Shown here: positions 28,581 to 36,580 of the stretch, piece by piece
Layout of the letters: every line of letters starts with the position of its first letter
How positions within the stretch are numbered: position 1 is the first letter of the stretch
Assembly (NCBI RefSeq): GCF_025642255.1
Contig: NZ_CP106759.1
Coordinates: 1,701,501 to 1,765,500, forward strand
Reading direction: 5' to 3'
DNA from: Stenotrophomonas maltophilia
GTDB lineage: Bacteria; Pseudomonadota; Gammaproteobacteria; Xanthomonadales; Xanthomonadaceae
DNA length: 64,000 nucleotides
Made by a program: the position numbers and the translations under genes
The notes under the pieces: generated by a model
What the model was told of the DNA's origin: nothing
What the model saw: only the letters and a program-made list of their open reading frames with translations
Databases searched by the model: none

Positions 28581-30722
28581 TCATTTCGCGATGGCGTCGA
28601 AGTTCCGATAGAAGAACTCCGAATCGCGTTCCGATGTCAGCTGGTACAGGCTGTGGGAATGCGCCAGGCGCGCGCCACCGTCCCGATACAGTGGGTTCCA
28701 CATGAAATCGGCGCGTGCGCGCGTCGACCGAGGCAGCATGAAATCGAACGGCACCGAGAAGTAGATGCCCTTGTCGAAGCTGCCCTCACCGAAGTCCCGC
28801 GATGAAACGTCGGTCTTGGTGGCGTAGGCACCCATCGTCACGCCATTGTCGAACATGCGGGCTACTGACACGGTCGCACCCCAGTCCTTGGCCAGGTATC
28901 GGCCTGCGCTGACCGCGCTGATGATGCGGCGCTGGTCGCCCCATAGGTAGTAGAGCGTGGCATGACCGGTGGCGACGCTGTAGTCGCGGAAGCTGAAGCG
29001 CTGGTTGAAATCCCGCTGCCTGACCCAGTTCAGTTCAGCACCCAGCGCCCAGCGCTCGTCCATCGGCCGATAGAGAATCTCGCCCCCGACGCCGCCGTAC
29101 ATGTATTCCAGAAGGCCGGCATAAGCCATGCCGTACAGGTCGCGGCCCAGCTGTTTGGTGCCAGTCAACTGCAGGTTGGGCAGGGTGAAGTCGGAGGTTG
29201 TCAGATACTGGCGCACGTAGGTGCGTACCCGCGGCAGCCTGCTGGGTGCGTCGTACTTGAACTTGTCGTAGTTGTTGTACGCGTTGTAGCTGGCGGTGCC
29301 GCTCAACCACAGGTTGTCGTTGAAGCGGAACGTCGCGCCATACATCGCCGCAACCTGGAACAGGATGAAGCCATCCGGGCCGCCGACGGACTGCCGGTAG
29401 CCGACATTGAACGCACCGTCGAAGCGCTTCAGCGGCGCTTCGTACAGCGTTTCCGACCGCCGGGCATAAGGAACGGTCATTTCGACATGGCGGCTGACCG
29501 CGGCCAGATCGGTGCGGTCGTCCAGGTAATCGTTGAACGTCTTGCGTTCGAGGCTGGTCTCGACGACAGGCAGACCCAGGCGCACATTACGCAGCGTCCA
29601 CCAGCTGACATCCGGCGAAGCGTGCCCGTCGAGGATACGCGCAGCGCGTCCAATGCCCTGCGCGGGATAGATGAAACGGCGCTGTTCGGCACTGACGATC
29701 AGCTCCTGCCCACTGCGATCGATGCGCTTCACTCGCAGGCCGGCATTGTCCTCCAGTTCGCGCGCGATGGCTGGCCAATCCGTGGTGGCGGTGGCCGCTT
29801 GGGCTTCTTCCACACCCGTTGCCTGGCTCACCGTAGCGCCGCGGGGTACTGGCGGTGGGTCCAGGAGCTTGGTCATGGGCGTGGCCTGGGCCAGGTTCGA
29901 GCGCAGCGTGATGCCCACCATGGCCGTGTTGCCACGCTCCCAGCCCAGATGCAGCAGCACGTTGTTGTTGACCGTGAACACCGCGCCGAGGTTGATGGGC
30001 GATGACTGTTTCTGGTTGTTGCGCTGGGGCTCGTTGCGATAGTCGTTACCGTCGTACTCGAGCTTCAGCTGCAGGCGGTCCCACGGCGTCTGGTAGCTGA
30101 TGCCACCAAATATGCCGAGACGGCCGCGGAACATGGCGCTGGTGTTGAAATCACCAGGGGTGTTGACGCCGGGACGTTCCTTGAAGCGGTCGTCGATGGC
30201 GCCGAGCGGATTGGCGATGTCGCCACGGTTGCCGATGTAGCCGGTGGCCACGCCAAGGCTGGCGTCCACCGGTCCGAATCGCTTGTTGGCGACGAGGTAC
30301 TCGCTGGAAAACAGTCCGGTGCCACCGAGATCGCGCGCACCGACGGAGACTTCCGGGAGCCAGCGACCTTCCTGCCACAGCCGCAGCTTGAGATCGATGG
30401 ACTTGTCCTTGTAGTTCTGGTCGCCACTGAGGTCTTCAGAACCATAACGTCGATTGGCGACCGAGATGTAGCGGAACGCACCCTCCACCCAAGGCAATGG
30501 CTGCATCACGACCGTGTACCGGCTGTAAGGCGATGTGTGGCTGGCAGTGAGGCTGAGTTCGCCTTCATCGCTCATGCGCGCACTTGGCGTCTGCAGAAGG
30601 CCGACGCCGCCCCAGTCGCTGGCGGTGGGGGCGGGGCCTTCCTGGGCGTGCAGGGCAGCGCTGATGCTCAGGCTCAGAAGAGCCACAGCGGCGCTCGCCA
30701 GCGGCATTCGATTACGGGACAT
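28581..30722 (-). CDS. gfcD: YjbH/GfcD-family outer-membrane protein
   Basis: Predicted outer-membrane beta-barrel of 713 aa that takes part in capsule or exopolysaccharide assembly. A signal peptide (ASAAVALLSLSISAALHAQE) precedes GGVGLLQTPSARMSDEGEL, the family's N-terminal signature, and then SPYSRYTVVMQPLPWVEGAFRY. The C-terminal half has many amphipathic strands and ends in an aromatic residue-rich sequence typical of barrels. The start at 30722 overlaps the gfcC stop as TGATG. The exact role of GfcD/YjbH is not known, but in E. coli its operon is needed for group 4 capsule. It is the last gene of the - strand operon. Confidence 0.88.
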   Translation of the reverse strand: MSRNRMPLASAAVALLSLSISAALHAQEGPAPTASDWGGVGLLQTPSARMSDEGELSLTASHTSPYSRYTVVMQPLPWVEGAFRYISVANRRYGSEDLSGDQNYKDKSIDLKLRLWQEGRWLPEVSVGARDLGGTGLFSSEYLVANKRFGPVDASLGVATGYIGNRGDIANPLGAIDDRFKERPGVNTPGDFNTSAMFRGRLGIFGGISYQTPWDRLQLKLEYDGNDYRNEPQRNNQKQSSPINLGAVFTVNNNVLLHLGWERGNTAMVGITLRSNLAQATPMTKLLDPPPVPRGATVSQATGVEEAQAATATTDWPAIARELEDNAGLRVKRIDRSGQELIVSAEQRRFIYPAQGIGRAARILDGHASPDVSWWTLRNVRLGLPVVETSLERKTFNDYLDDRTDLAAVSRHVEMTVPYARRSETLYEAPLKRFDGAFNVGYRQSVGGPDGFILFQVAAMYGATFRFNDNLWLSGTASYNAYNNYDKFKYDAPSRLPRVRTYVRQYLTTSDFTLPNLQLTGTKQLGRDLYGMAYAGLLEYMYGGVGGEILYRPMDERWALGAELNWVRQRDFNQRFSFRDYSVATGHATLYYLWGDQRRIISAVSAGRYLAKDWGATVSVARMFDNGVTMGAYATKTDVSSRDFGEGSFDKGIYFSVPFDFMLPRSTRARADFMWNPLYRDGGARLAHSHSLYQLTSERDSEFFYRNFDAIAK

Positions 30723-31495
30723 CAGTTTGAAACTCCCGGCGCGTCCAGCACCTGGGTGGCGAGGAAGCGGGCGGCTTCGTCGTTGATATCGGGGGCGATC
30801 GAGCGCACGGCCGAGCCCGCGATGGGGACGTAGATCACCGCACCCGGCGCGAGCGCCACGGGCGCACTGCGGTTCCACAGGGCGATGCCGATCTTCGCGG
30901 CGCGGCCGTCGGGTTGGATCACATACAGATCGTCAGGGCTGGCTGCCGGCAGCAACGCGCACTGGCTGCGATAGATGCGGGCATCCTGCATCGCAACGTG
31001 CGGTATCGCGCAGGGTTGCGCTACGGCGCCGGTGACGGTGACCGTCTGCGGCCGCGAGGGATAGATCAGCCGATCGCCTGCGCGGGCCGGTCGATCCTGC
31101 CTGCGGGCGGCCTCCAGCGAGCGCGGTTCGAGAAGCTGCACTTCGCGGCCAGTGACGGGCAGGTTGTTGAACTCGCGCGCCATGCGATCGGCGGCCTCCG
31201 CGACGTCGGTGTCATCCTGCAGGGCCGCAAGCGTCTGCAGGTCGAACAGGAGCCCTGCCTTCAGGCGTGTTTGCGGCAACACGGCATCGGTGCGCAGCAG
31301 GGCCGCGCCAAGCATGTAGGCTTGCTCGTCCGGGGCCGCAGCCAGTGCAGCAGCGCTGATGCGCGCGCCGGAGGCCAGACTGTGCACGCCTGGCGCGCGG
31401 ACGTGGCCGGAGACATCCACGGAAATCGGGGGGGCCGCCAGGGCGGAGTTGGCAAGTGTCAGGCCAAGCGTCAGGCCGATCAATCGCTGCTTCAT
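30722..31495 (-). CDS. gfcC: GfcC/YjbG-family periplasmic protein
   Basis: Secreted 257-aa protein with signal peptide (LIGLTLGLTLANSALA). The N-terminal part ISVDVSGHVRAPGVHSLASG resembles an SLBB/beta-grasp start, and the rest contains AYMLGAALLRTDAVLPQTRLKAGLLFDL, a block characteristic of GfcC. The C-terminal AARFLATQVLDAPG fits the amphipathic helix known to protrude in GfcC and proposed to act with Wza. The start overlaps the gfcB stop as ATGA. It occupies the same relative place as gfcC in E. coli, between gfcB and gfcD. Confidence 0.86.
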   Translation of the reverse strand: MKQRLIGLTLGLTLANSALAAPPISVDVSGHVRAPGVHSLASGARISAAALAAAPDEQAYMLGAALLRTDAVLPQTRLKAGLLFDLQTLAALQDDTDVAEAADRMAREFNNLPVTGREVQLLEPRSLEAARRQDRPARAGDRLIYPSRPQTVTVTGAVAQPCAIPHVAMQDARIYRSQCALLPAASPDDLYVIQPDGRAAKIGIALWNRSAPVALAPGAVIYVPIAGSAVRSIAPDINDEAARFLATQVLDAPGVSN

Positions 31496-32181
31496 CGGGG
31501 CTGCAGATCCGGCGAATAGGGTTTGAGCTGGATGATTTCCAGGCGGGTGCCCGGTGCGATGGCCTGCACGCTCTTCCAGATGAATCCGTTGGAAGGATCG
31601 ACCCAGTAATGATTGTCCTGCTTCCAGCCCTGGCCACTCAACCGTTCGCGGACGTGCAGCAGCTCACGCGTGCGTCCCAGAATTTCGACCTTTTCCTGGC
31701 CCAGCGGATGCAGCGTTCCGGTGACGTGCTGACCGAACTGGTAGCCGGGCATGACGTCATAGAGCCGCTGCACGGTGTCGCCGTTACGCGCCCTGCGCAG
31801 GTCGACGAATGGATCTGGGCCCGCAATGCGCATGCTCTGCAGTTCCGGTGAGCCGCCATGCGTTGCTTCAACCAGGCCGTTGCGCAGGAACACGATGCTG
31901 CGCTCGTTGCTGTACCACGCCTGGCGGCCGCCATCCAAGCCGCCCAGGACGAGCACGGCGCCGCCGGCAGGGCCATTGACCTTGATCTGCGGATAGCGGT
32001 TGCGTGCAACGTCCTCTGCCGTGGGCTCGACATCGGGCTTGCCCTGGATGGCGAGTTGTACTGCCTTGACACTGCTGCGGCTGACCACGCCGCAGCCCGT
32101 TGCTGCGGCGACGGTCAGCACAGCCAACACGCCTGCACGAAGACTCTGGAGGACGAGCGTCGCCCGAGCGTTGCTGCTCAT
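31492..32181 (-). CDS. gfcB: GfcB/YjbF-family lipoprotein
   Basis: Outer-membrane lipoprotein of 229 aa. The signal sequence ends in a lipobox (AAATGC, Cys near residue 30) and the mature part is a beta-rich GfcB/YmcC domain with YPQIKVNGPAGGAVLVLGGL, WYSNERSIVFLRNGLV and LRRARNGDTVQRLYDVMPGYQFGQ-type blocks. The C-terminus contains HYWVDPSNGFIWKSVQ, another conserved family block. Both neighbours are its usual partners: wza ends upstream by 10 bases and gfcC overlaps downstream. The molecular role is unknown, though it is required for group 4 capsule in E. coli. Confidence 0.86.
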   Translation of the reverse strand: MSSNARATLVLQSLRAGVLAVLTVAAATGCGVVSRSSVKAVQLAIQGKPDVEPTAEDVARNRYPQIKVNGPAGGAVLVLGGLDGGRQAWYSNERSIVFLRNGLVEATHGGSPELQSMRIAGPDPFVDLRRARNGDTVQRLYDVMPGYQFGQHVTGTLHPLGQEKVEILGRTRELLHVRERLSGQGWKQDNHYWVDPSNGFIWKSVQAIAPGTRLEIIQLKPYSPDLQPR

Positions 32182-32191
32182 GCCGACCTCG

Positions 32192-33301
32192 TCAGTTGTT
32201 GTCCAGATCGTTGCGAGCGCTGGCCGCGTTGCTGATGATGGCAGTGAACGGCAGCAGCTGGTTCACGAAGCGGCTCCAGCGGGTCACGCCGGCAGCGCCG
32301 ACGAACACGACGTCGCCCGGCTGCAGATTGAACTGGCTGGCCACCGCGAAGGCGGTCGGTGACTTCGCTTCCAGATGGAACACCTGCGACGGCCGCTCCT
32401 GCAGATCGTTGGAGCCACGAATCACGTAGACGGCGTTGCCGTTGGAGGTGGTCTGCAGCAGGCCACGGGCGCGGCCCAGCGCTTGGCTCAGCGAGATCTC
32501 GCCGGTCTTGAAATTCATGGCGCCCGGTTGGTTCACTTCGCCCACAACGAAGACTTCCTTGCGGTCGAGATAGGGCACGTACAGATGGTCGCCGGCCTTG
32601 AGGAACACGTTGGTGTCGCCGCCACCGTTGCGACCCAGCCGGTCAAGATCAAGTGTATAGGTGGTGCCTTCGCGGGTGAGGCGCACACCGGACAGATCCG
32701 CCTGGGTCGGGTCCAGCCCCGCCTGGCTGATCGCATCGCCCAGGGTCAGCGGGGTGACGGTCAGCGGAACGGTGGCCGGTTGGCGCGAGGCGCCCGTGAC
32801 CCAGACGCGCTGGCTGGCATAGGTCAGGATGGAAACATCAACCTGCGGCGCTTCGATGTAGCGGGCCAGCCTGCTGGTGATTTCCTCGCGCAGCTGCGCG
32901 GGGGTCTTGCCGGCAGCGGTGACCTTGCCGATGTAGGGATAGAACAGGGTGCCGTCGGAGTTCACCAGGCGGCCTGCTGCGCTGAGCTGCTGCTGCGGGC
33001 CTGCCGGTACGGTCAGCTCGGGGTGGTCCCAGACCGTGATATAGAGAATGTCGCCCGCGCCGATCTGGTAAGGACCAGGCTGGTACTGGGCCAACGCGGC
33101 AGGGAGGCCGGGAGCGACCTGGGTCGCGCGATCCATCGCGATCAACTTGGGCGTGATCGGAATCAGTTCAATCTGATCATTGCCAACCTGTTGGCTGTCG
33201 CGCACCAGTGAACTTGAACGCATGTGCTGGCCAGGGGCCCACACGCAGCCAGACAGGGTGAAGGCGAACGCCATGGTGGCGACGAGACGCTTGCAGTCCA
33301 T
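32192..33301 (-). CDS. wza: Polysaccharide export outer-membrane lipoprotein Wza (GfcE)
   Basis: Forms the octameric outer-membrane channel for polysaccharide export. The 369-aa protein has a lipobox (LSGC, Cys19), a Poly_export domain (YQIGAGDILYITVWDHPEL, then VNSDGTLFYPYIGKVTAAGKT), SLBB domains (QRVWVTGASRQPATVPLT and KEVFVVGEVNQPGAMNF) and a C-terminal amphipathic alpha-barrel helix (WSRFVNQLLPFTAIISNA). It is separated from gfcA by a strong terminator, so its expression probably depends on read-through or antitermination. Its cytoplasmic-membrane partner, the tyrosine autokinase, is in the convergent operon. Confidence 0.95.
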   Translation of the reverse strand: MDCKRLVATMAFAFTLSGCVWAPGQHMRSSSLVRDSQQVGNDQIELIPITPKLIAMDRATQVAPGLPAALAQYQPGPYQIGAGDILYITVWDHPELTVPAGPQQQLSAAGRLVNSDGTLFYPYIGKVTAAGKTPAQLREEITSRLARYIEAPQVDVSILTYASQRVWVTGASRQPATVPLTVTPLTLGDAISQAGLDPTQADLSGVRLTREGTTYTLDLDRLGRNGGGDTNVFLKAGDHLYVPYLDRKEVFVVGEVNQPGAMNFKTGEISLSQALGRARGLLQTTSNGNAVYVIRGSNDLQERPSQVFHLEAKSPTAFAVASQFNLQPGDVVFVGAAGVTRWSRFVNQLLPFTAIISNAASARNDLDNN

Positions 33302-33331
33302 CGTTAATCATTCCTGGCCCGAGCGGGCATG

Positions 33332-33366
33332 AAAAAGCCCTCGCCGAACTACCGCCCGGCGAGGGC
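33332..33366 (-). terminator. Strong intrinsic terminator between gfcA and wza, with an ops-like loop
   Basis: On the - strand GCCCTCGCCG pairs perfectly with CGGCGAGGGC over 10 bp and is followed by TTTTT. The loop is exactly GGCGGTAGTT, which contains the 8-base core GGCGGTAG of the ops element recognised by RfaH. It sits after the short gfcA gene and before wza, so transcription would stop there unless something allows read-through. Confidence 0.88.
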
Positions 33367-33390
33367 GTGGGTACTACAGCGGCGTTCCTA

Positions 33391-33690
33391 TCAGCGGGTG
33401 CCGGTAGTGCCGGTCGAACCGGTGGTGCCGCCCGGCGGGTTGGTGGTGCCGCCGCCGTTGTCGTTGCCTGCGTCATCGCTGCTGCTGTCAGCAGCGACAC
33501 TGTAGATCACCGCAGCCGCGGCGACGCCGAGGCCGATCGAGGCAGCAGTGTTCAGGGTGCCGGAGGCGGCAGCGCTGGCGCTGTCGGTGGTGGCCACTTC
33601 GTTGCTGCCGTCAGTGGAGGCCGGAGCTTCCTGAGCGAACAGCGGGGAGGACAGACCCAGGAGGGCCAGAACGGCAATCATCTTCTTCAT
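33391..33690 (-). CDS. gfcA: GfcA/YjbE-like small secreted Thr/Gly-rich protein
   Basis: A 99-aa exported protein with signal peptide (MIAVLALLGLSSPLFAQ). An Ala-rich hydrophobic segment (SIGLGVAAAAVIYSVA) is followed by a low-complexity tail rich in Asp, Gly and Thr ending GTTGTR. E. coli GfcA and YjbE have the same build: short signal peptide, Ala/Gly-rich hydrophobic middle and Thr-rich tail. Gene position directly before wza supports the assignment. It has its own promoter and is closed by a terminator, so it is likely made in excess over the other operon products. Function unknown. Confidence 0.8.
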   Translation of the reverse strand: MKKMIAVLALLGLSSPLFAQEAPASTDGSNEVATTDSASAAASGTLNTAASIGLGVAAAAVIYSVAADSSSDDAGNDNGGGTTNPPGGTTGSTGTTGTR

Positions 33691-33730
33691 CTACGGGGTC
33701 TCCTACTCCGTGAGGGAAATTTTCCAAGGC

Positions 33731-33760
33731 TATAGTCCCAGCCACAATGAGGCCTGTCAA
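33731..33760 (-). promoter_or_regulatory. Putative sigma-70 promoter of the gfcA-wza operon
   Basis: On the - strand a perfect -35 hexamer TTGACA (complement of 33755-33760) is followed by TATAGC-like sequence at about 33730-33735. The spacing is longer than optimal (about 19-20 bases), so the exact -10 is uncertain. It lies about 45-70 bases before the gfcA ATG, which also has a TAGGAGA ribosome site. Confidence 0.5.
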
Positions 33761-33812
33761 GGAAACTGGCGGTTTTTCCCGGGGGGATTCATCTGCCTGA
33801 TGGTCGTTCAGA

Positions 33813-34403
33813 TCAGAAGTGCTCGAAGACCGTCGTGCGACCGGAAAGCAGTTTGGCCAGCGCGATGACAAACCTGTGGGTGTGAAGTTCCGGAACGGCG
33901 AGGGGCAGCGCCAGTCCGGCCATCACGGCAGCACCCATCGCCCACGTCGGTATGCGTTCCGTAGGTAGGCCGCGGCGCAGCACCCACACGCTGCTGGCCA
34001 GGCCGAGCGCCAGGCCGGCCATCACCTCGGCCAGGCTGTGGGCGTGAAGCGGCAGGCGTGAAGCGGCGATCGCCACCGCAAGGCCAACGCCGGCCGCAGC
34101 GCCAAAATAGGCCCTGCTTCTGAAGGCGGTCGCCAGGAGTACGCCGACCACCGGGTAGACGGCGCTGGACATGGCGGCGTGCCCGGAAATGCCGGCGAAG
34201 TCCAGACGCTGAATGCCCAGCCCCCAGCCCATGAACGCCAGCTTGGAGGCCAAGGTCAGCCCGGCGGTCACGGCGATGGCGACGGCCCAGCGTCGCCTCA
34301 AGGACGATTCGCTTCGCGGCAATGCCAGCAGCAGCACCATGGCCATGGGCAGCAGCCAGCGGCTGTCGCCCAAATTGGAGAGGAAAAGCCAGAACTCGGA
34401 CAT
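33813..34403 (-). CDS. PAP2-family membrane phosphatase
   Basis: Type 2 phosphatidic acid phosphatase-like protein of 196 aa with about five membrane helices. The phosphatase motifs are recognisable: SGHAAMSSAVYPV (motif 2, with the catalytic His) and SRLPLHAHSLAEVMAGLALG (motif 3). Motif 1 (KxxxxxxRP) is degenerate or missing, being replaced around LASKLAFMGWGLG. In a polysaccharide locus such a protein could recycle undecaprenyl pyrophosphate, but lipid A modification or another lipid phosphate is possible. It lies upstream of gfcA on the same strand with 122 bases between them and may be independently expressed. Confidence 0.82.
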   Translation of the reverse strand: MSEFWLFLSNLGDSRWLLPMAMVLLLALPRSESSLRRRWAVAIAVTAGLTLASKLAFMGWGLGIQRLDFAGISGHAAMSSAVYPVVGVLLATAFRSRAYFGAAAGVGLAVAIAASRLPLHAHSLAEVMAGLALGLASSVWVLRRGLPTERIPTWAMGAAVMAGLALPLAVPELHTHRFVIALAKLLSGRTTVFEHF

Positions 34404-34512
34404 CCGGTGGGACTGATGTGGGGGCGGCCAGCATACCTGCCGCCGATGGCGCCGCCATCGGCGGTGGCTTGGTCCATTCAGCTGGACGCGGTATGCTTTA
34501 CCGCTTGCGCAA

Positions 34513-34589
34513 GGCCCCGTAGCTCAGCTGGATAGAGCGTCCCCCTCCTAAGGGGAAGGTCGCCCGTTCGAATCGGGCCGGGGTCACCA
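34513..34589 (+). tRNA. tRNA-Arg (anticodon CCU)
   Basis: A complete 77-base cloverleaf including encoded CCA. The acceptor stem GGCCCCG pairs with CGGGGTC (one G-U), the D-arm is AGCTCAGCTGGATAGAGC, the anticodon loop is CTCCTAA with anticodon CCT flanked by a 5-bp stem (TCCCC/GGGGA), and the T-arm is GCCCGTTCGAATCGGGC. It reads AGG arginine codons. Its 3' 49 bases form the attL repeat of the adjacent prophage remnant; a partial copy is at 42566-42614. Confidence 0.97.
34541..34589. repeat. attL: 49-bp direct repeat
   Basis: The 3' part of tRNA-Arg(CCU) from CCCCCTCCTAAGG to CGGGGTCACCA is repeated without mismatch at 42566-42614. Integration therefore leaves an intact tRNA at this left end. 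Confidence 0.95.
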
Positions 34590-34694
34590 GAATCAATGAG
34601 TTGCGTCGTTTCTTTAGAGAGGCTCAGCTCTATATCGCCGTGAATAGGCCGATTTCTGGCACAGTTGGCACAGTTCAATCGAGCTGTGCTGACC

Positions 34695-35582
34695 ATGGAA
34701 GAGCCTGAGAAGATGGACCTCTACTGCTGCTTGTCGTCTCTTCAGCTGGGAGGCCAGACGTTCGACCTGGGCCGTGGGTTGTCGATTGCCCCCGCTTACA
34801 CGCATGTCATGTCCAGCGCGATGATTGCCGTTAAGCGACCAGCAGCACCGGGCCGGCATCATCCCGGTCCTTGGGCTGCGACGGGGAACGGGTTCGCTTT
34901 CGATTCCGAGGCAGTTCTTTTTATCCCCGCAGGCTACAGTCGCGCCAAGTCTGACTCCGGAGCCGTGGCACGATACATCGCAGGGCTGCTTCGCCTGTGG
35001 GTCGATCCTCGGATTCGCTGGATCCTGGCGTCCAATATCCCTCCTCACAAAATTGAATGGGCGCCTGAAAAGGGGAGGGTGCAGGTTGCTTCTGCGGTCG
35101 AGGTTCAGCCCTGGTACTTCGAACTGCATCCGGCGACTGAAAGGGATGCTTTGAAGGATTTGGAGTGGATTCGAGATCACTGGGAAGCCGCGATCGATCT
35201 GGCTGAATCGAGCGCATCGTTCAGCCTGGCGTTGGACGCAATTTCGAACGTTCAATTGGTTCACAGCTCTGCCCTTGGACTGGTCTCTGTCTGGGGCGCA
35301 CTTGAAGCTCTTTTCACGGGGGCAAATAGCGAGCTCAGGTTTCGCGTATCAGTGATGATCGCCGCCTACCTGAGAGGTCCGGGGCCCGAGCGAATCGCCC
35401 AGCACAAGCGAGTCATGAAGCTCTACGACGCGAGGTCTGCCGCAGCCCACGGGTCTCCAAAGCATTCCTCGGACGACTTGCTGGCATCGCTGGAGCTACT
35501 GCGCAAAGTCATCATAAAGATGATCGAGTCCAGGCGTGTACCGACAAAGGAAGAGCTCGAAAGCCTTCTGTTTGGTGCATAG
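34695..35582 (+). CDS. ApeA-like HEPN-domain protein
   Basis: Cargo gene placed just inside attL. The 295-aa protein has no signal peptide or membrane helix. The N-terminal ~170 residues are beta-rich and unrecognised. The C-terminal part, from SSALGLVSVWGALEALF through LRFRVSVMIAAYLRG to KLYDARSAAAHG and ELLRKVIIKMIE, matches the ApeA-type HEPN domain, with an intact R-x4-H motif (R-SAAA-H) that forms the RNase site in active HEPN proteins. HEPN RNases often act in toxin-antitoxin and phage-exclusion systems. The start is uncertain (ATG 34695, ATG 34710 or TTG 34665). It is convergent with the integrase remnant. The defence role is an inference. Confidence 0.75.
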   Translation: MEEPEKMDLYCCLSSLQLGGQTFDLGRGLSIAPAYTHVMSSAMIAVKRPAAPGRHHPGPWAATGNGFAFDSEAVLFIPAGYSRAKSDSGAVARYIAGLLRLWVDPRIRWILASNIPPHKIEWAPEKGRVQVASAVEVQPWYFELHPATERDALKDLEWIRDHWEAAIDLAESSASFSLALDAISNVQLVHSSALGLVSVWGALEALFTGANSELRFRVSVMIAAYLRGPGPERIAQHKRVMKLYDARSAAAHGSPKHSSDDLLASLELLRKVIIKMIESRRVPTKEELESLLFGA

Positions 35583-35589
35583 AAGCGAG

Positions 35590-36135
35590 TCAGTACCTCA
35601 GCTTTGAGACGGCGCCGTCATCTCCATCTGGAGTCAGGTGAGCGTAGTACTTCTCAGTGGTTGCATAGTCTGCATGACCCGCGAGTAGCTGAACGCGACG
35701 CAATGGCACGCCAGCCATCACCATGTGGGCGCAGAACGTATGGCGAAGCCTGTGCAGATGCCCACCGACGCCGGCCAGCTCCGAATCCTTCTTGAACCAG
35801 TCCGACACGGTGTCCTTGTGCACGGTGACGAGCGGATCTGGCAGGTGGCGCAGCGCCCATCTGGCATAACGGTTGAGGGGAACCTCCCGCCACTTCCCTG
35901 ACTTCGTGCGGCCTTCGCCGCTTTCGTCCGGATCGCTTTCCACGAGGAGGCGCCCGGCCACGACTGAGCTCTTCTCCAGACCGATAATCTCGCCTCGCCT
36001 TAGCCCGGTGTGGGCCATGAAGAGCCACAGCGGCGCCCGCTCAGGATTCGCCCGATACAGCCGGCGCATTGCCGCTCGGCCACGCGCGGACAGACGCAAT
36101 GGCGACTGGGCATGCGGCTGGTGCCAATCACGCAC
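35590..36135 (-). pseudogene. Tyrosine integrase, N-terminally truncated
   Basis: C-terminal catalytic domain of a phage tyrosine recombinase, 181 aa from a GTG at 36135 against roughly 330-400 aa for complete phage integrases. All catalytic positions remain: Arg in HTGLRRGEIIGL, Lys in TKSGKWREV, the HxxR in HRLRHTF, His in LLAGHADYATTEKYY and the final nucleophile Tyr. The arm-binding and core-binding N-terminal domains are gone; the sequence beyond the GTG reads straight into antisense ninB. The fragment is therefore a deletion product and is unlikely to catalyse integration or excision alone. Confidence 0.88.
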
Positions 36136-36167
36136 TACGCCGGCCCGCTGTCGAAGAGGGAAGCAGA

Positions 36168-36572
36168 GTGACCTCCATCCGTCCCGAAGACTGGAAGCAG
36201 CGCGGCGAAGGCATGATGACCCCCAAGCAGCAGCGCATGCTCAACGCCATCTGCGGCGACTTGGCCGAGGGCCTGTCCTGGCACGGCCAGCGTCTGACGA
36301 AGGACGACTGGCGCCACATGGTGGCGGGCACGATGCTGGGTTGGCGCCTGATGCCGGCGATCGACCGGGGGCAGGGCGCCCCCGGAATGATCATGCTCGG
36401 CGGCTCAAGCTTGAAGCTCACCAGGTCGATGGCATGCGACGCAATCACCGTGCTGGTTCAGATCGGTGATCACCCCGAAGAGCAGGGCCTACGCGCCACG
36501 CCGGTTCGCTGGTCCGACACCGTGCTGCTCGGTCTTGGGTTCAATCCTCACGATTTTTCGGAGGCTGCGTGA
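36168..36572 (+). CDS. ninB: NinB-family recombination protein
   Basis: Phage DNA recombination protein (Orf family of lambda) of 134 aa that binds single-stranded DNA and helps load recombinase. The central block LSWHGQRLTKDDWRHMVAG, TMLGWRLMPAIDRGQG and the closing RWSDTVLLGLGFNP show the NinB family. GTG at 36168 is chosen because AGAGGG lies 7 bases upstream; the extra 33 codons further upstream read into integrase antisense. In lambda it starts the nin region, and here too rusA and a Q-like gene follow. An unrelated antisense gene separates it from the rest. Confidence 0.86.
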   Translation: MTSIRPEDWKQRGEGMMTPKQQRMLNAICGDLAEGLSWHGQRLTKDDWRHMVAGTMLGWRLMPAIDRGQGAPGMIMLGGSSLKLTRSMACDAITVLVQIGDHPEEQGLRATPVRWSDTVLLGLGFNPHDFSEAA

Positions 36573-36580
36573 GCACGAAC

